DNA from: Osmia lignaria lignaria
Taxonomy: Eukaryota > Arthropoda > Insecta > Hymenoptera > Megachilidae
Direction of reading: 5' to 3'
Assembly: GCF_051020975.1 (NCBI RefSeq)
Contig: NC_135034.1
Coordinates: 8,122,001 to 8,186,000 of the forward strand
DNA: 64,000 bases
In this document: in pieces, positions 1 to 12,794 of the stretch
Layout: each line of letters starts with the position of its first letter
Position numbering within the stretch: the first letter of the stretch is position 1
Position numbers and translations under genes: made by a program
The notes under the pieces: model-generated
Databases searched by the model: none
The model's input: only the letters and a program-made list of their open reading frames with translations
What the model was told of the DNA's origin: nothing

Positions 1-3000
1 ACAGAGATCGAACTTGTTAAAATAACACCTAAGATAAAAATCGGATTGAAAAATTTAATTATGTTATTATAAATGATTTATAATAATTATTATATCTGAG
101 ATCCCAGAGTTTCAAGAATATTCTTCGTAATATTGAAACTGTTTGTCCCATTACTTTTTCCTTTACCATACCTTTGTCTACGCGATATTGATAAATGTAA
201 ATAGACAAAACTGTTGCATAAAAACGTTTGAAGTATCTTGAAGAAACAGTTCCAAGTAACTGCGTAGTTTCGATAAATTTTTGCTATATTAATACATTAC
301 AGACCACGTAAAGATCATTCAATTTTACACTAGCTACTTTCTTTTTTAATAAAATATAAAATATAGTAATATAATTCCAAGCAATATTTTTCCTTGCTAT
401 GTGACGATGGAAAACACATCTTCGATTAAGCGAAAAAGTGAAAAATTAAATATTATAAATAAGAACAACGTAAAAATAATCTGCTTTTAAACGCAGCTAT
501 CTGGCGGCAATTAAACCGGCTGCATTTTGCACCGATTGCAAATATTTGAAGAATCTAAGCAAGCGTAATCGGAGCCAGAGACGAAACGGATATGAAAACT
601 GTAACGCGATACAACGAACAATAATCATTTCTAGATAGACGATAACAAAAGAGAGACGCCAGAACATCCAAGGCGGTGGTAATCCTCGCATCATCATTCG
701 CTCAAAAGTCAACGCGACAAAAATGCGACCAATTAGAGGACAGAGTCCATAGGCTGCTTCTACCCCGTAGAAGGCACACGCCCCCACCAAATATTAAGGG
801 TTCTAGGGTTCGACGGACCAGTCTACCGCTACAGTCGTTAACAAACAGGTAGTGATGGTATTTCGTAAAGTCTCATTCTGTGTGAGGTGAACGAAGAAGG
901 GAAAAAATCCTGGCAAAAAGAAAAGTTGATTTAATTAATACGTGTTGGACCTGTCATATACGTGTTGGCCAAGACACAATATTGTTATATCGTGCTTCAA
1001 ATGTTGGTTACCATGGATTCGAAACGTTAGGCATTTGTAGCTGATGCAGATAAATCATAAAAGGTACTTATGTAACTGTTTCTTTTATTGTCCATTTACA
1101 TATCGCAAAAGGGTTTAGTCAAAAAGTGCATAAGTCTTATTGTGGAAATTTTAATTCAGGAAGTGGTGTTGTTCAAAAGATATAAAAGTTTGAATATTTT
1201 CATGAGAAAGATATTTACTTTAAACACCGGTGTAATATTTTCTTGATTCATGATTCTACCGTATCATCTAGTAATTATTGTAATAAGTTTCTGTTAGTTA
1301 CAAAATTATTATATAAAAATCATTGATCCCTTGAAAAAAGTGTCGCAAGGTGTCGGTCGTTTACCGGCAAGGTGGTCACGTGAATCTTTTCCTATTTTGT
1401 TTTTATAAAACTAACACCGTGTTACAAATATTACACGAAATTGTTTAATTGAGAGTGCCTCGTAAACTTAAAACATGTATATATTGTACGTACAGTACCA
1501 CAGATGGTGACCAAATGTTGTGAAACCCCGTTGGTCGGAGATGAATCTTTTTAATGGTACAAGTGGGGAGTTTACATTAGTGCCCGGATGACTTTTTGTC
1601 GAAAAATGTTTGTCAAATAATTCAAATAGTAATGTTTATTTCCATTGAGTTAATATTCCGTAATATTTCATTAGTTTCAATGATTACATTAAGGATTCTA
1701 TTTTTTTTTTTCATTTGATAAAAGCTTAGAAAGTCAGTGTTCTAACAATAGAAATGATTTATAAATCTGTATAGTATCATACATTACTTGGAAAATCTTA
1801 TCAATATTGTAAATCCATTTCGCAACTTCTGCTTCTATATATTACTAAATTCATAATATTTCAATAATCACTGAAATAATTTAATACCAAATGATTGAAG
1901 TCCAAGCACGTTAAAAATCATGTTTATCTTACATGAACAAAATAACATCTTACAATGACATAGAATATTTAGTCTTCTCCCGATAAGAACTCTCGGTCTG
2001 TTGATACAGTTTGATTTTTATTCATCCATCAATATTAATTAACCGTTTAGATTTTATATCGTTACGTAATATCGATATTTACCTTCGTTTGCAACTAACA
2101 TCATTGTCACACAATTTTCCAATGAATCGTTACATCTATCTCCGATTTCTTGCGAGTAATCTTCAAAGACAATTTAAAATTATTAAAGTGTATTCGAAAA
2201 TGAATAGAGTTTAGAATTAGAATACAAGTGACACTAGAATTGAGACTGCTAATAGGAACGAGGGTGCACCCTTTTATATGGTTAGGTCAGGTATGAAGGG
2301 AAGGGGATAGGTATAATAGAATCTCGTCTAACCCCTTCCATGGACAAGCCCATTATTTCATAGTTAGAATAACTATTTATATAATAATATACATTCAACA
2401 TTTTTGTACGATTCAAGTTACATATTTCAATTTTATATTGGAAGACGACATTGATTTTAAGTGTCGGCTACTCAAAGACAAAACAGGAATTATAAAAGTA
2501 TCGTGGTCCGCCGTCGTTGGCGCTTTTTATTTTACATCAAAGAGTACTACCGCTTTGATCATAGCCGCGGATTTTCCACGAATATTTGTGCAGATATGTA
2601 GTGGAAAAGTTATAAGGAGACAGAAATCGTTGTGTACAGCATCGAGCATGATAGACTTCTCAAGATAAAATGGCCGTGAAACGAATCTTGTATATATATA
2701 TTTATACACATATATATGTATGCTTTTCTGCATTTTTATTTGTCAAGGATTCGATTGGAAACTACGCAGTAACCTTGAATCGTTTGTGACTAATCGTCTC
2801 CGTCTGCCATAACTCTGCTCGCGTATTTTTGGGAGAACGCATTGTGTCCCGCATCACTTTTACGAATACGCAGCGACAAGACGCATCTACGTCTTTTCGC
2901 GTTCATATTCATCAGTAGGCTGTTCGGTCAAAGTACAAATACGATTGTGCAAACAAGCAAAGAGAAAGGCCAGTGGCGTAAAATTGAAGATAAAAGCTCT

Positions 3001-3010
3001 GTTTGGTTAA
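1..3010. other. AT-rich intergenic DNA without a recognised gene
   Basis: I see no convincing exon chain here. A minus-strand open stretch at 790-497 would encode a hydrophobic peptide, but it has no ATG until about residue 31, no clean acceptor upstream and no family I recognise. An imperfect inverted repeat lies at 2299-2310 and 2328-2339 (12-bp arms, 11 matching, 17-bp loop), and a TA-rich microsatellite lies near 2690-2720. The right arm of the inverted repeat begins like the terminus of the TTAA element at 48998-49205. Confidence 0.5.
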
Positions 3011-3038
3011 GTTCATCATGGCGATAACGCGATGATCT

Positions 3039-3076
3039 TATATAAATAGGGAGGGACGTAGATCATCGTGTTCAGT
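3039..3076 (+). promoter_or_regulatory. Candidate TATA/initiator core promoter
   Basis: TATATAAATA at 3039-3048 is followed by an arthropod-type initiator TTCAGT at 3071-3076, whose A (3074) lies about 33 bp downstream of the TATAAA core. This spacing is typical of a focused TATA promoter. A strong donor-like GTGAGT follows at about 3099, so the first exon could be very short. No coding exon could be tied to it. It could serve an unannotated plus-strand transcript or a non-coding RNA. Confidence 0.4.
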
Positions 3077-3799
3077 GTAAGCCGAGTCTTCGAGCCAGTG
3101 AGTTTTCGGACAATAGTGCATAAACAACTCTCTATACCGCGAGCCGAAGAATCACTGCAGTCGCATAGCATAGATCACTCTTCGTGCAATTAAAAAAAAG
3201 AGCAAAATATCGGAAATTGTTCGAAAGATTCGTCGACACGTATTATTTTGAAGAATAAAATCAAGAATTTGATACACGACCGAGGCTCTATTACGAACAC
3301 AGTATGTTAATTGAAATCACAAGTACCTACTATTGCGTAGACTACTCCGAAAGATGATTAATTAATTTTTCATCAATTGTAATTGGCAAGAAAACTTGTA
3401 AATAAATAAGAAAGACAAGAATAAAAGACCAATTATTTACGAGGGTATTGTCGATGTGATTCAGAGAATCTTGGATGATCTTCATCATCTTGTGATATAT
3501 AATTCAACCCTTAACACGTTGACCATCATGGCGGTGACTACTGTGAAATATTTTGAATTTTGTGTAATTAAAATTTTAAAAAGAAATTTTAAATTTTGTC
3601 TGGTAGATCCTGTGTCACCTGTTATGTAACAGGAATGGTCACGAATTAGGGGTAAAATAAATCATTCTCGACTTCCGTTTCGCACACCCTCATTTTTCCA
3701 TGACGCAGTTTTAAAAATAGAAATACGCAGATACTACGCAAGGCGATGAAATGCATGAATTTCTGTCAAAAAATCAGGAACAAGCATGATAAGTCCATA

Positions 3800-4560
3800 A
3801 AAACACGGCGGATAAGATAAATTTATAACGTTTCTTATGTCCAGTTCACGAGGCCACATCCAGATAAGACCCCTTTTATCATCGAAGTGCTTTTTAATTA
3901 TAAATTCAGATAATTGATTTATTTTTTCTTTTTGAGACTTTGCAAACGATCGCCGAAATTAGTTAAATGGACCGAAACATTCATACATGCGACTAATTTT
4001 GAAACATAGTTTACGTTTCCGAAACTCTGGCACTCGAAGTGCTTCTTCAAGATTACCAAAGGAAACTGTGTCGTTCTTCCTTCAGTGTTCCTATTTAAAG
4101 GCCCTCTCTTAAGGCACGAGGAGTTGAGTGGGGATAGATGCTTCTAGGAATTAGAAGGTTCTTATCTAAGAAGATAAGAGGCCGACCATAGTGGGCCCAT
4201 TATTTTGGAAGGGATTCAAAACAGGTCCCATCTGGAGTAATGTCCCTAACCCTTTCAATAAGATCAAAGGTTCCATCTACCTAAAGGATCATTTGGATCT
4301 ACCATTCAAACATTTATTTCTAATAATTACAATAAATTCGGATGGAATAAAGGGCAGTAAGGGTACTTTGCATTCATAATGATTCAGACCCCTGATGATG
4401 ACCTTACCTTCTACCTGGTTATGCCAATGGTGTTAACTGGAAAATAAAAGAATACAGTAACAAAGGGTCTTGAAAGAAAATCCTTACCTGGGACAAACGA
4501 TTTTACTCCAGATAACACGCTACCCTAACCTAAGGATATCTTATTCTCGATAAGATTTCT
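3800..4560. promoter_or_regulatory. Cluster of GATA-type sites
   Basis: GATAAG or its complement occurs near 3811, 3862, 4161-4166 (inverted), 4173-4178 and 4549-4554. The 4161/4173 pair is arranged head to head within 18 bp. In insects GATA factors such as Serpent and GATAe drive fat-body, blood-cell and gut genes. The clustering is seen directly; a regulatory role is inference, because the motif is short and this DNA is AT-rich. Confidence 0.3.
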
Positions 4561-4614
4561 TTTACAAATACCATAGGCGTCTTGTTTTTCCCTTCCCCCG
4601 CTCAGTTGGGGACG

Positions 4615-4664
4615 ATAAATCCCCCCTTAAATACGGATTCCTACGTGAAACTTGAGTCAGTCTG
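4615..4664 (+). promoter_or_regulatory. Candidate core promoter with adjacent kappaB-like half sites
   Basis: TTAAATA at 4627-4633 is followed by an initiator TCAGTC with its A at 4659, a spacing of about 31 bp. Just upstream, a GGGGA and a run of C form a dyad across about 4608-4626; the minus strand reads GGGGGATTTATC, close to a Rel-type site. No gene directly downstream is recognised. It could be a distal promoter of the MYND gene (start codon 5353) or drive an unannotated transcript. Confidence 0.35.
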
Positions 4665-5352
4665 GAAGTTATAAGCAACGTCTTCGAAACGAATCCTTCT
4701 CTAATCCTTGGAGTACGAACAGTGGAAATTAGTGGCCAGCTTCATGGAGACTCATGATAAAAATTTACTAACAAATTACTATTCATAAAATTGTGAATTT
4801 AATCATAATCCGTCTCGAATATTCGTGAATCACGTGTGAAGTGGCAAAACTTAACAACCTGCTTTTAACCTCGAAATCTGTTGAAGTATCGTCCAGTAAA
4901 AATTACAAGTGTGAAATGAAATTGTTAAAATAAACGACTTGGTTATAAATATATGCAAAGTGGTTCTCATAAGGAGTAAATGAAATAGCTATTAATTAGC
5001 TCTACTCTTTGTGCATTCTTACTTTAAATTAGTTGGGTCTCGAGTAACCTAGCCGCAGGTACCCAAGGCTTAAACCGCCATCTTAATCCGCGGGAAAACC
5101 GACGATAAAAGTTTGAAAGGAAGTCGAGGGTAATTCGCCATCATTTTACAAGCGACAAACAATCGGGAATCGTACGAATTTTACCGTTGCCGTTGTACGT
5201 GTCATGTGTCTACCATCAGTCTTGTGTTTTTCGCCTGGTCACGTGTACAGCCAAGCCGGTGCGTGGTGATATGTCCTGGTCGCCCAGGACGTTCCGCGAA
5301 CCTCAAGACAAAAGGGGTCGACGCAGCAAAGTCGAGCGTGTGTTCGGCAACG

Positions 5353-8300
5353 ATGTCGGAGAACGTTATGCCGGTGGTGAACTTCGACAACGTCGTGTTG
5401 AAACAGTGGCTTCGCGATAAAGGAGCAGTTCGTCGTCGTGAAGCACTGACAAAGGTGCGGTGACATTTATATTCTCATAAATCAAATAAAACGAATGATT
5501 ATACGGTTTGCATTTGTATTATCGTGGCATGAGTAACCAGCGTCCGGTTCAGGTTGAAAAAACAAACGAACGTGAACCGTAAACAGAAATCTTTAACAAA
5601 AGATACTCGCATGTTTTGCGCTTCTTTTCTTTCTCAATCTTCTTTTCACCATTTTTCGACGCATTAAGAGACGATGGCGCAAGTGTGTAACCTTAAAATT
5701 CGACGACGATTGTTTCAGCTGAGAGAGGAACTGCAGAATCTTGGATTGTCGCGGAGACAGGTACATCGAGGATTGTTACAGTTAACGACGAAACCAAAGG
5801 TTATCCTCACACGGCACGCGACGTACAGGAGGTATGGGTAAGTTCACGATCGGTAGACGGTTTTCTCCTGCGTTTTATTTGCGAAACGAAGATATGTAAC
5901 AAAATATGTAAATAAATATGTTGTTTATTGAATTGTGCGTCGTTTTCGTCATAGGAAAAAAATTTGAACGTACCTCGTTTGTTTATGTTGGTACGAAACG
6001 TTATTCAACTCGTTCAGCTGTTATGTGAAATTTGAACGTGATAATAATCACGATAAGGTCGATAATAATTGCACATGGTGTATAGAATTTAATACAGTAG
6101 AATTTCGATTAATTCTATAGGGCTTAGCATGGTCTCTACAGGCCGCAATGACTGCCATTGCAATGGCAGGAAATGGCAATTGTAGGTTGAGGAAGGAATA
6201 AATTATTCATATTATTTTTATAATGTATTTTGCATTAAAACTTGAAAAAATATTCATACTAATCTTTCAATCATTTGAATATCTGTACTTTGGGCAGAAT
6301 CATTAAGTATCAGAGTCAGCAGACATCATCTTCGGGCGGATGTTATTTCCGGTATGAGACGAACCCAATTAATTATATGATAATTATGTAGAATACATTA
6401 CCGAATTTTATGATTTCCATATTTTGAATAATTTCTTGTAACAAAAATACATGCGATTTGTTATGCTGTTTGAATCATTTAGAATTGAAGCCTGAGGACG
6501 TTGATTTTCGTAACGTCAAGATTATTGAAATCGTTAAGGTATACCCTATTCTACATAATTATCAATTGCGTCTCGTAAAGTTTTATTGCACGCCTGCATA
6601 TGAATACAATTGTATAATGAATCATGCAGATAACGGTAAATGCGAGTCTGTCGCGTGACTCATTATCGGTCAATGAAACGAATCAGAACATGAAAACACG
6701 TTCCTTGTCACGTGTGAAATTTGCGGTAAAAATATATTCATTCATTCGCTCTTAAATTCAATATTTTCCTTCGTTTTAAACGCAGTGGGTGAGCAAAGAG
6801 TCCACGAAACAGGGAACGCGTTAGAAACGTGCAATGATTCTGCAAGAAAATTTTTTGAATAATTGTTATCATCGAATACTTAGAAAAGAAGGTGACGCAG
6901 TTTTCACAGAAAGTTGACGTTCCATTTTGTTTTTTTAATTGCAGCGATTAACGTCTCGTGTTACTAATTATTAGAATTGAACGATTCATTGCGTTAATGA
7001 CATCATCACTAAGTATACTCGTGTTTCAGATCACAGAAATCGTTAGAAGAATATGAAAGACCAGTCGATGCCGACACCAGTTGCAGAAAGGATACCGCGT
7101 TTCCCGGGCAACATTCGTCACCACAAGATGAGGATAGACAGACACCAGACAGCACGCAAAGAATTCTCGAAGAGGACATCGATTTCAACGAAAAAGCGAA
7201 AAGAATAGAAGAATACAATTCTGAAGTATCGTTAAGCAATAAGACACTAATGTCGGACAAGAGTTGTAAGTCAAACGAGCATCGAACGATGCTACATTCC
7301 TTTGACATGGCTTTAAAGCAGTTAGACAAGATCTGTTCAACAAAAATAAGCGTGGACAAATTAAATAGTAGACGAACCTCGGTCATTGTATCGACAGCAG
7401 ACGCGATTAAATCGGGAGATAAAGTTTACCCGATAAATAATAATAATTCCAACATGAAGTCCTCGTACAAAGATGAAAATCACCTAACGAATATAAGGCA
7501 AGAAAACTTGCGAGTAAGGCCAGAAACTTCTGATTCGAAGTCCGTCAATGTTGATCAACGTAAAAAGTTGAATTCCAAGTCTTTGCCCGATAGAAAAAGG
7601 AGCAATCATGATAAATCTGATGTCCATGAAGAATTAGCGCCTGCCGTGAAGAATGCAAAGATTCAAGTAAATCCTGCATCGAATCAGGATAAACATTTTA
7701 AACAAGACAATTATGAGAATCCATCGACTGATAATAAATCAACAAAGGCAGAAGGAAATTTAAATAAAAAAATATCCCACGAGGAGACAGCGAAATTTTC
7801 GAATTTTTGGAAAAGAAGGAAAAGAATCTGCGTATCCATCGACGAACGGAAAGAACTCGATAAAAGATCGATGAAGAATATAAAGTACAAATTCAGAAAG
7901 TGGTTCGGCGATTGTGGAAGTATTAGCGAAGATGAACAGGAACAGCATATTTTACAGAAACGATTTAAACAAAGAAGAAAGAAAGATTCTGTTGACTCGT
8001 GTGATTCAGGAGTTTGCTTTAACGAAGGGAATATTTTAAGCAGCAACGGTATAGAAATACTGAGAAATATTCAGACAGCTGTGGCTGATTCAACGATGCA
8101 TGAAGAGATCAGTGAAGATACATCATCTAACAAAACTAATGCAAGGGTTGATACAGCAAATAAATGCAGAGATAATGTTACTAGAGATAAGAATATGAAA
8201 GTAACGAATCAAGTTGATATGGTTACTGATAATAAACATGAGCAAAATGATACGTGCAAAGTAGACAATATCATAGGAAATAAGGATGTAATTCAAAAGG

Positions 8301-11300
8301 AATTGGATGGCGTTTCTCATGAAAGTAACTTGGTCCAAAGTACAACAGCATCTGATGTTACAGAAACATCCTCAGAAGCTAAGAGGACAAATATTAACGT
8401 TCCTGTATCACAAGAAACTGATGTAAAGGATAGCATATCGTCTTGTAGTACTCCAATAATACGTAATCTTAGTTGCGATATAGATATAACCAAAGATTTA
8501 AGCGAACTTTTTGGTGTAAATTTCAACGAGACTTGTCAGATTACTTCAAACGGAAATGTTCTTAGTATTCAAGAAAAGATTGAGACAGATGCGAATCAGA
8601 ATACTCTTAATAAAGATTCTGTGACAAATTTGCAGTTGAAGGAACAAACAGATTGTAATGAAAATATTGAGAACAATAACGGTATCCCTTCGGAAGATAC
8701 AAAAGACTCGTGTTGTAATGTAAAGAAAAACGTTAAAAGTATTCCAGTGAAGATAGATCTAAATAATCTGTTCGGTAACATGAATGAAATAACATTGCCA
8801 AAGGTTAAATTAAGTAATATCGTAAAAGAAGAGAGTAATAATATATTATTGACGAACTCGGAGTCAAATAATATGATAGAAGAAAGAAAAGAAGCAACGG
8901 TTCTGGACTCTGGGTTAAACAAGGAAAGTGAGAAGGAAACTGCACTGTCAGATCCTCAAAAGGAAGATGAGAATACTCAATCTAGCAAAGTTCCTAAAAT
9001 TAAATTAAGAGTTCTATCCAGTGCAGAATTAGGTTCTAGGTGGTGTCCTACACCCGTAAGTGCTGTGATTTCCACTACCTCTGAATTATCAAGTACAAAT
9101 ACAGTCACGATGTCCCAAGTATCATCTTCAATATCAATACAAGCTGTCCCTATAACGATACCAATAATTTCTACACCTAGATTACCTACTGGCGAGACAA
9201 CCTTTCCTCATAATTCGAAAAACAGTAACATAGATCCGAAATTTTCAAATGATGCAAATACTTGTTTAGAGAACATATATAAGTTCATTGTAAATACGCG
9301 TACAGCCCAAGTAAATCATACTAAATCATTGTTTGCAGAATTTGAAAAATTAAGACAAATAATGAATACCAGGGATTGTATTAGTTTGATATCAGCAGTG
9401 ATAAACGTACTTAACAAACGACTGCTGAAACATCAACCATTATCATTACCCGAATTGTTGCATTATGTACCACCATTTACACGCTTGTATCTTCATAAGC
9501 CAGATGAACAAAATAATTCTAATAGATACCAAAATATCGCTCCTAGAATTGTTTCACATACAATAACGAAACAGAACCTGCCTAACAACTCTCAAGGATC
9601 GCAAAGTGTTACATCTGGGCAACGTGTATTTGCTTCTTTTACTCCATCTCCTACTAATGGTACTTGTAAACCAGTTCAGCAAAATTTGAACGAAAAAGTA
9701 GTCGGACAACAAAACAATTTTGTTCAAAACAATGTACCAATGAATAGCACTGCTACGAATTGCGGTATTCAGCAAATGAACTATAGAATGCCAGTACAAA
9801 GGCCCTTTATGCAACAGAATGGCCTTCCAAATGCTTATTTTATTAGACAACATCCAGTAAGCAATATTCATTTGTCACAGGGTATTCCTTTGCAACAATG
9901 TTCACCTATGATAGCTAACACAAATCCATCGGGTATTAGATACAATCAGCCAGCTCCAGGACCAACTGCAAATCCATCAATTCTATACAGTTATCTATCA
10001 CCAATGAATACATTTTGTCCTGTAAATACATCAAATTATCCCCTGCAGCAAAACATGAATCAAACACAGGGTAAAAATATGAAAAATGTCCCTTGTATGG
10101 GTCAACAGATCCAGAACACAGTACACAGGCAACATAATTACAATATACCTCAAGGGATACAATCACAAGTTATGCCACAAGTACCTCAAAATATACCAGT
10201 GATAAATAATACTGCTCAAACTGTACAAAATACATTTGTACCAAATATACCTCAGCCCATGCCAAGAAATATTCAAAAAAATGAACAAGTATATCAGAAA
10301 ATACCTGTACATGTACAAACAAGGGTTCCACAGTATTTTCTTTCTAAACAAGTACCACCAGGCCAACAACCACAGTCTACCAAGAAGAGACAAAATACCG
10401 TACAAGTTTCATTAGAATCTACAGAGAAACAGTTTCATATACTAAAATATCTTTCTGGAATACAAAAGATTATGTTAACGAAGCAGATCAACTTTTACTT
10501 TGGTTGTACCGCCTGGTTACAGCAACAATTTACACCGGAAAAATGGCAGATCATTAATAAAGAACGATCCCTGTTGCTTCATTTTCAAACACTTTTAAAA
10601 TACTTTGTAGAAAAAACTATCAATGATCTTACATCAAATACATCGCAATTAAATACGCCTGAGAACAACACGCTTATAAATACTGCAAATTATATTCCGA
10701 AAACGGTACAAATTATTGTACAAGAAAATGAAGAAAAACGTAACAAAGGTATCGAGTTAAATACAGAAGAGCAATCTAAGACAGTAAATACAAATGGATG
10801 TAACATGCCTCATCAAGAAGATGTAACATCCAAAAATCAATCTGAAAATAAACAAGAAATAACCGATAACTTATCGGATAAGCAATCTCAGAGTGAAACA
10901 CAAGAATCAGAAGAAATGATACAAGGTGAAGAAATACAGAGTGATAAAAAAGATGAGGAAACTTTAGTAGAACAAAATCAGAACGCAGTTTTGTCAATTT
11001 TAGAAATTCAAAAAACATTGGACAATAATATAAATGAAAAGGACACGTTGAAAAAAGAATCAGGAAGTTCTATAGATATGGATAGTACCAATGCAAATGA
11101 GCAAATTTTACATAACTTGCCAGAAACGATTCGTGATGTTCCTCGTGCAGTTCAGGAAGAAGTGCCAATAATATCTAATTCGAAAGTATTTCATAAGCAA
11201 TCAAATACAAATCTAGTTACTGTAGAAATTTCTTCCAATAATGATGAAGTAACAGTTATTGACACTAATGGAATTAGCGAAAGCGAGGATGAAGAAATGA

Positions 11301-11734
11301 GATTAATAATTGAAGAACCTGAAGAGTGTGAAGAACCAAAGAAAGAAGAAGAACTTAATGATATTGCTACATCATCGTTAGAAGACAATACATGTGAAAC
11401 TTCAGTACACTCACCGAAAAGTTTAAATGATTCTGAACATTTTAATGATACAGATGATACTTCATTAGAAGAAAGTAGCACATCATATATTGCAGATGTT
11501 AGAAGCATAACACTAGAAGCATTCGAGACAATCGAAGAAAATAATGATATTTTTACGAGTAACTCAGAAGAAAACATTGATGAAAAAAAAGAAATTAAAA
11601 TATGTTTAGTTTGTGGTAAACCTGGCATTATACAATGTTTATTTTGTGATGTAGCTAAGTATTGTTCCCATGAATGTTATTCCTTACATTGGGAAGAACA
11701 TTATCAAGACTGTGTACCTGTAAAAAAAGTATAA
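5353..11734 (+). CDS. MYND-type zinc finger protein, large, three coding exons
   Basis: Coding exons are 5353-5454, 5719-5837 and 7030-11734, joined by GT-AG introns of 264 and 1192 bp with matching phases (0 and 2). The joined frame is 4926 bases, 1641 residues. Residues 1-73 are charged and helical. A basic patch lies near 328-371, a helical segment near 814-898, a Gln/Asn/Pro-rich stretch near 900-1200, a second helical segment near 1205-1278, then an acidic tail. The C-terminus is a complete MYND finger with ligands C1599, C1602, C1610, C1613, C1619, C1623, H1631 and C1635. MYND fingers usually bind proline-rich partner peptides, so a scaffold or transcription-cofactor role is possible, but no specific function is assigned. 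ATG 5353 is the first ATG in the exon 1 frame. The gene lies tail to tail with COX6A. Confidence 0.88.
7030..11734 (+). CDS. Exon 3 of the MYND protein gene (4.7-kb coding exon)
   Basis: The acceptor is TTTCAG at 7024-7029. The first base completes a Gly codon begun in exon 2, and the frame then stays open to the stop at 11732-11734. An internal ATG at 7250 lies in frame but is not the likely start, because the frame runs unbroken from the acceptor and links cleanly to exons 1 and 2. The exon is Lys/Asn/Glu/Ser-rich, so most of it is probably disordered. The MYND finger is in its last 130 bases. Confidence 0.9.
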
Positions 11735-11936
11735 TTATAGTTAAGACTATTCTCTTTAGTCTACATTTTTATCTTCTAAAGTATGTTTTTTTTATTGTGA
11801 CTCTGTTATGTCAAACAGTATTTATTGTTGCTGCTTTATGTTAAAAGTTAAAAGATATTTTTTTATAAATTATTACTCTGTATGAATGTGTTTAAATATA
11901 AACAATTTAACATAGTCGCCATAGTTAAATGTATAA

Positions 11937-11942
11937 AATAAA
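11937..11942 (+). other. Poly(A) signal candidate for the MYND gene
   Basis: AATAAA lies about 200 bases after the stop codon, in AT-rich DNA without further open frame. It predicts a short 3' UTR ending before the COX6A gene on the other strand. Confidence 0.5.
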
Positions 11943-12080
11943 CTCTGCACATTGTTTTGTATTACTTAAATTTGAGTTTACCTTTTACAATGTAATTACC
12001 AAGGTAGGTGGTTTTGCTTTTTATTAATTAACATTTATACTTTTCTTTATCTTATACTGTATCTTATCTTTTCTTTATCT

Positions 12081-12104
12081 TTTATTTATTTATTTATTTA
12101 TTTA
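12081..12104 (-). repeat. (TTTA)n microsatellite, also COX6A poly(A) signal candidate
   Basis: About six TTTA units read as overlapping AATAAA signals on the minus strand, about 91-113 bases downstream of the COX6A stop. The repeat may therefore also act as the 3'-end signal of that gene. Confidence 0.5.
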
Positions 12105-12194
12105 GTTTCTCACTAGACGGGCAATACAAGTTCAAAGCATGTATAGAATACCAGAGACTAATAAATTCTATACTGAAAATCCTAGTATAAGCAA

Positions 12195-12709
12195 TTATTC
12201 TTCATAACCAACTCCAGGAAGATAATTACGATGCGGATTATGAAATAATGAACGTTTACCGTCTCTCCAAGGAAAAGCCTGTATTAAGAACAGAATTGAT
12301 TAAATCACTGCTTTAACTTTCAACTTATTTTTGTTCCTTACTTTGTTCATAATTTTCAAATGTGGATAATCAATTGGCTCAGGTCGATGGCTTTCTTCTT
12401 CGTCTTTCTTTAAGTAGCAGTTAACTGAACAAAATATTACTAAAGGCATAGCAACGAAAAGGAAGACGTTCTTCCATAGTTTCTGAGGACCTAAAATTGT
12501 AGACAACTTGAAAACGATCTTATATAATATACGTTTAACCTACGTATGATTTTTACTTATGACTTCATTGAGTATATTATATTTTACATTATATATATAC
12601 AAAATGTACCTGGACCAGGAGGGTGGTTGAGTTCTTGTATTGACTTCACGACATGACATGATCGCTTGATTGTATGACCAAATTGTCCTAACTTTCGTAG
12701 GTGCGACAT
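12195..12709 (-). CDS. COX6A: Cytochrome c oxidase subunit 6A, mitochondrial
   Basis: Three exons on the minus strand: 12709-12610, 12490-12342 and 12278-12195, with introns of 119 and 63 bp. The joined frame encodes 110 residues. The N-terminus starts MSHLRKLGQFGHTIKR and is basic, as expected for a mitochondrial presequence. One transmembrane helix lies near residues 38-60 (LWKNVFLFVAMPLVIFC and on). The family signatures RPEPIDYPHLKI, FPWRDGKRSLFHNPH and a final GYEE follow in order. Subunit 6A is a nuclear-encoded supernumerary subunit of respiratory complex IV in the inner mitochondrial membrane. The length matches the family. Sequence around the helix and the tail is rather divergent, so this may be the fast-evolving paralogue where two copies exist (Drosophila: levy). 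It is convergent with the MYND gene. Confidence 0.93.
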
Positions 12710-12794
12710 TATCGTTCAGGACGACTTCTGTATAACACCGCAACTACGTAATTGCTGCGGCTTTAACACGATAATCATAGATGAACAACGTGTG

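Noticed and set aside
497..790. Minus-strand hydrophobic open frame of 97 codons
   Set aside because: It opens at TTG, has no ATG until about residue 31, no usable acceptor, and matches no membrane-protein family I know.
5206..5352. N-terminal extension of the MYND protein
   Set aside because: The frame is open upstream but has no ATG before 5353, so this stretch is taken as 5' UTR.
6460..6540. Possible extra exon of the MYND gene between exons 2 and 3 (acceptor at about 6480, donor GTATAC at about 6538)
   Set aside because: In the phase required by exon 2 it meets a stop within five codons, and exons 2 and 3 already join in frame.
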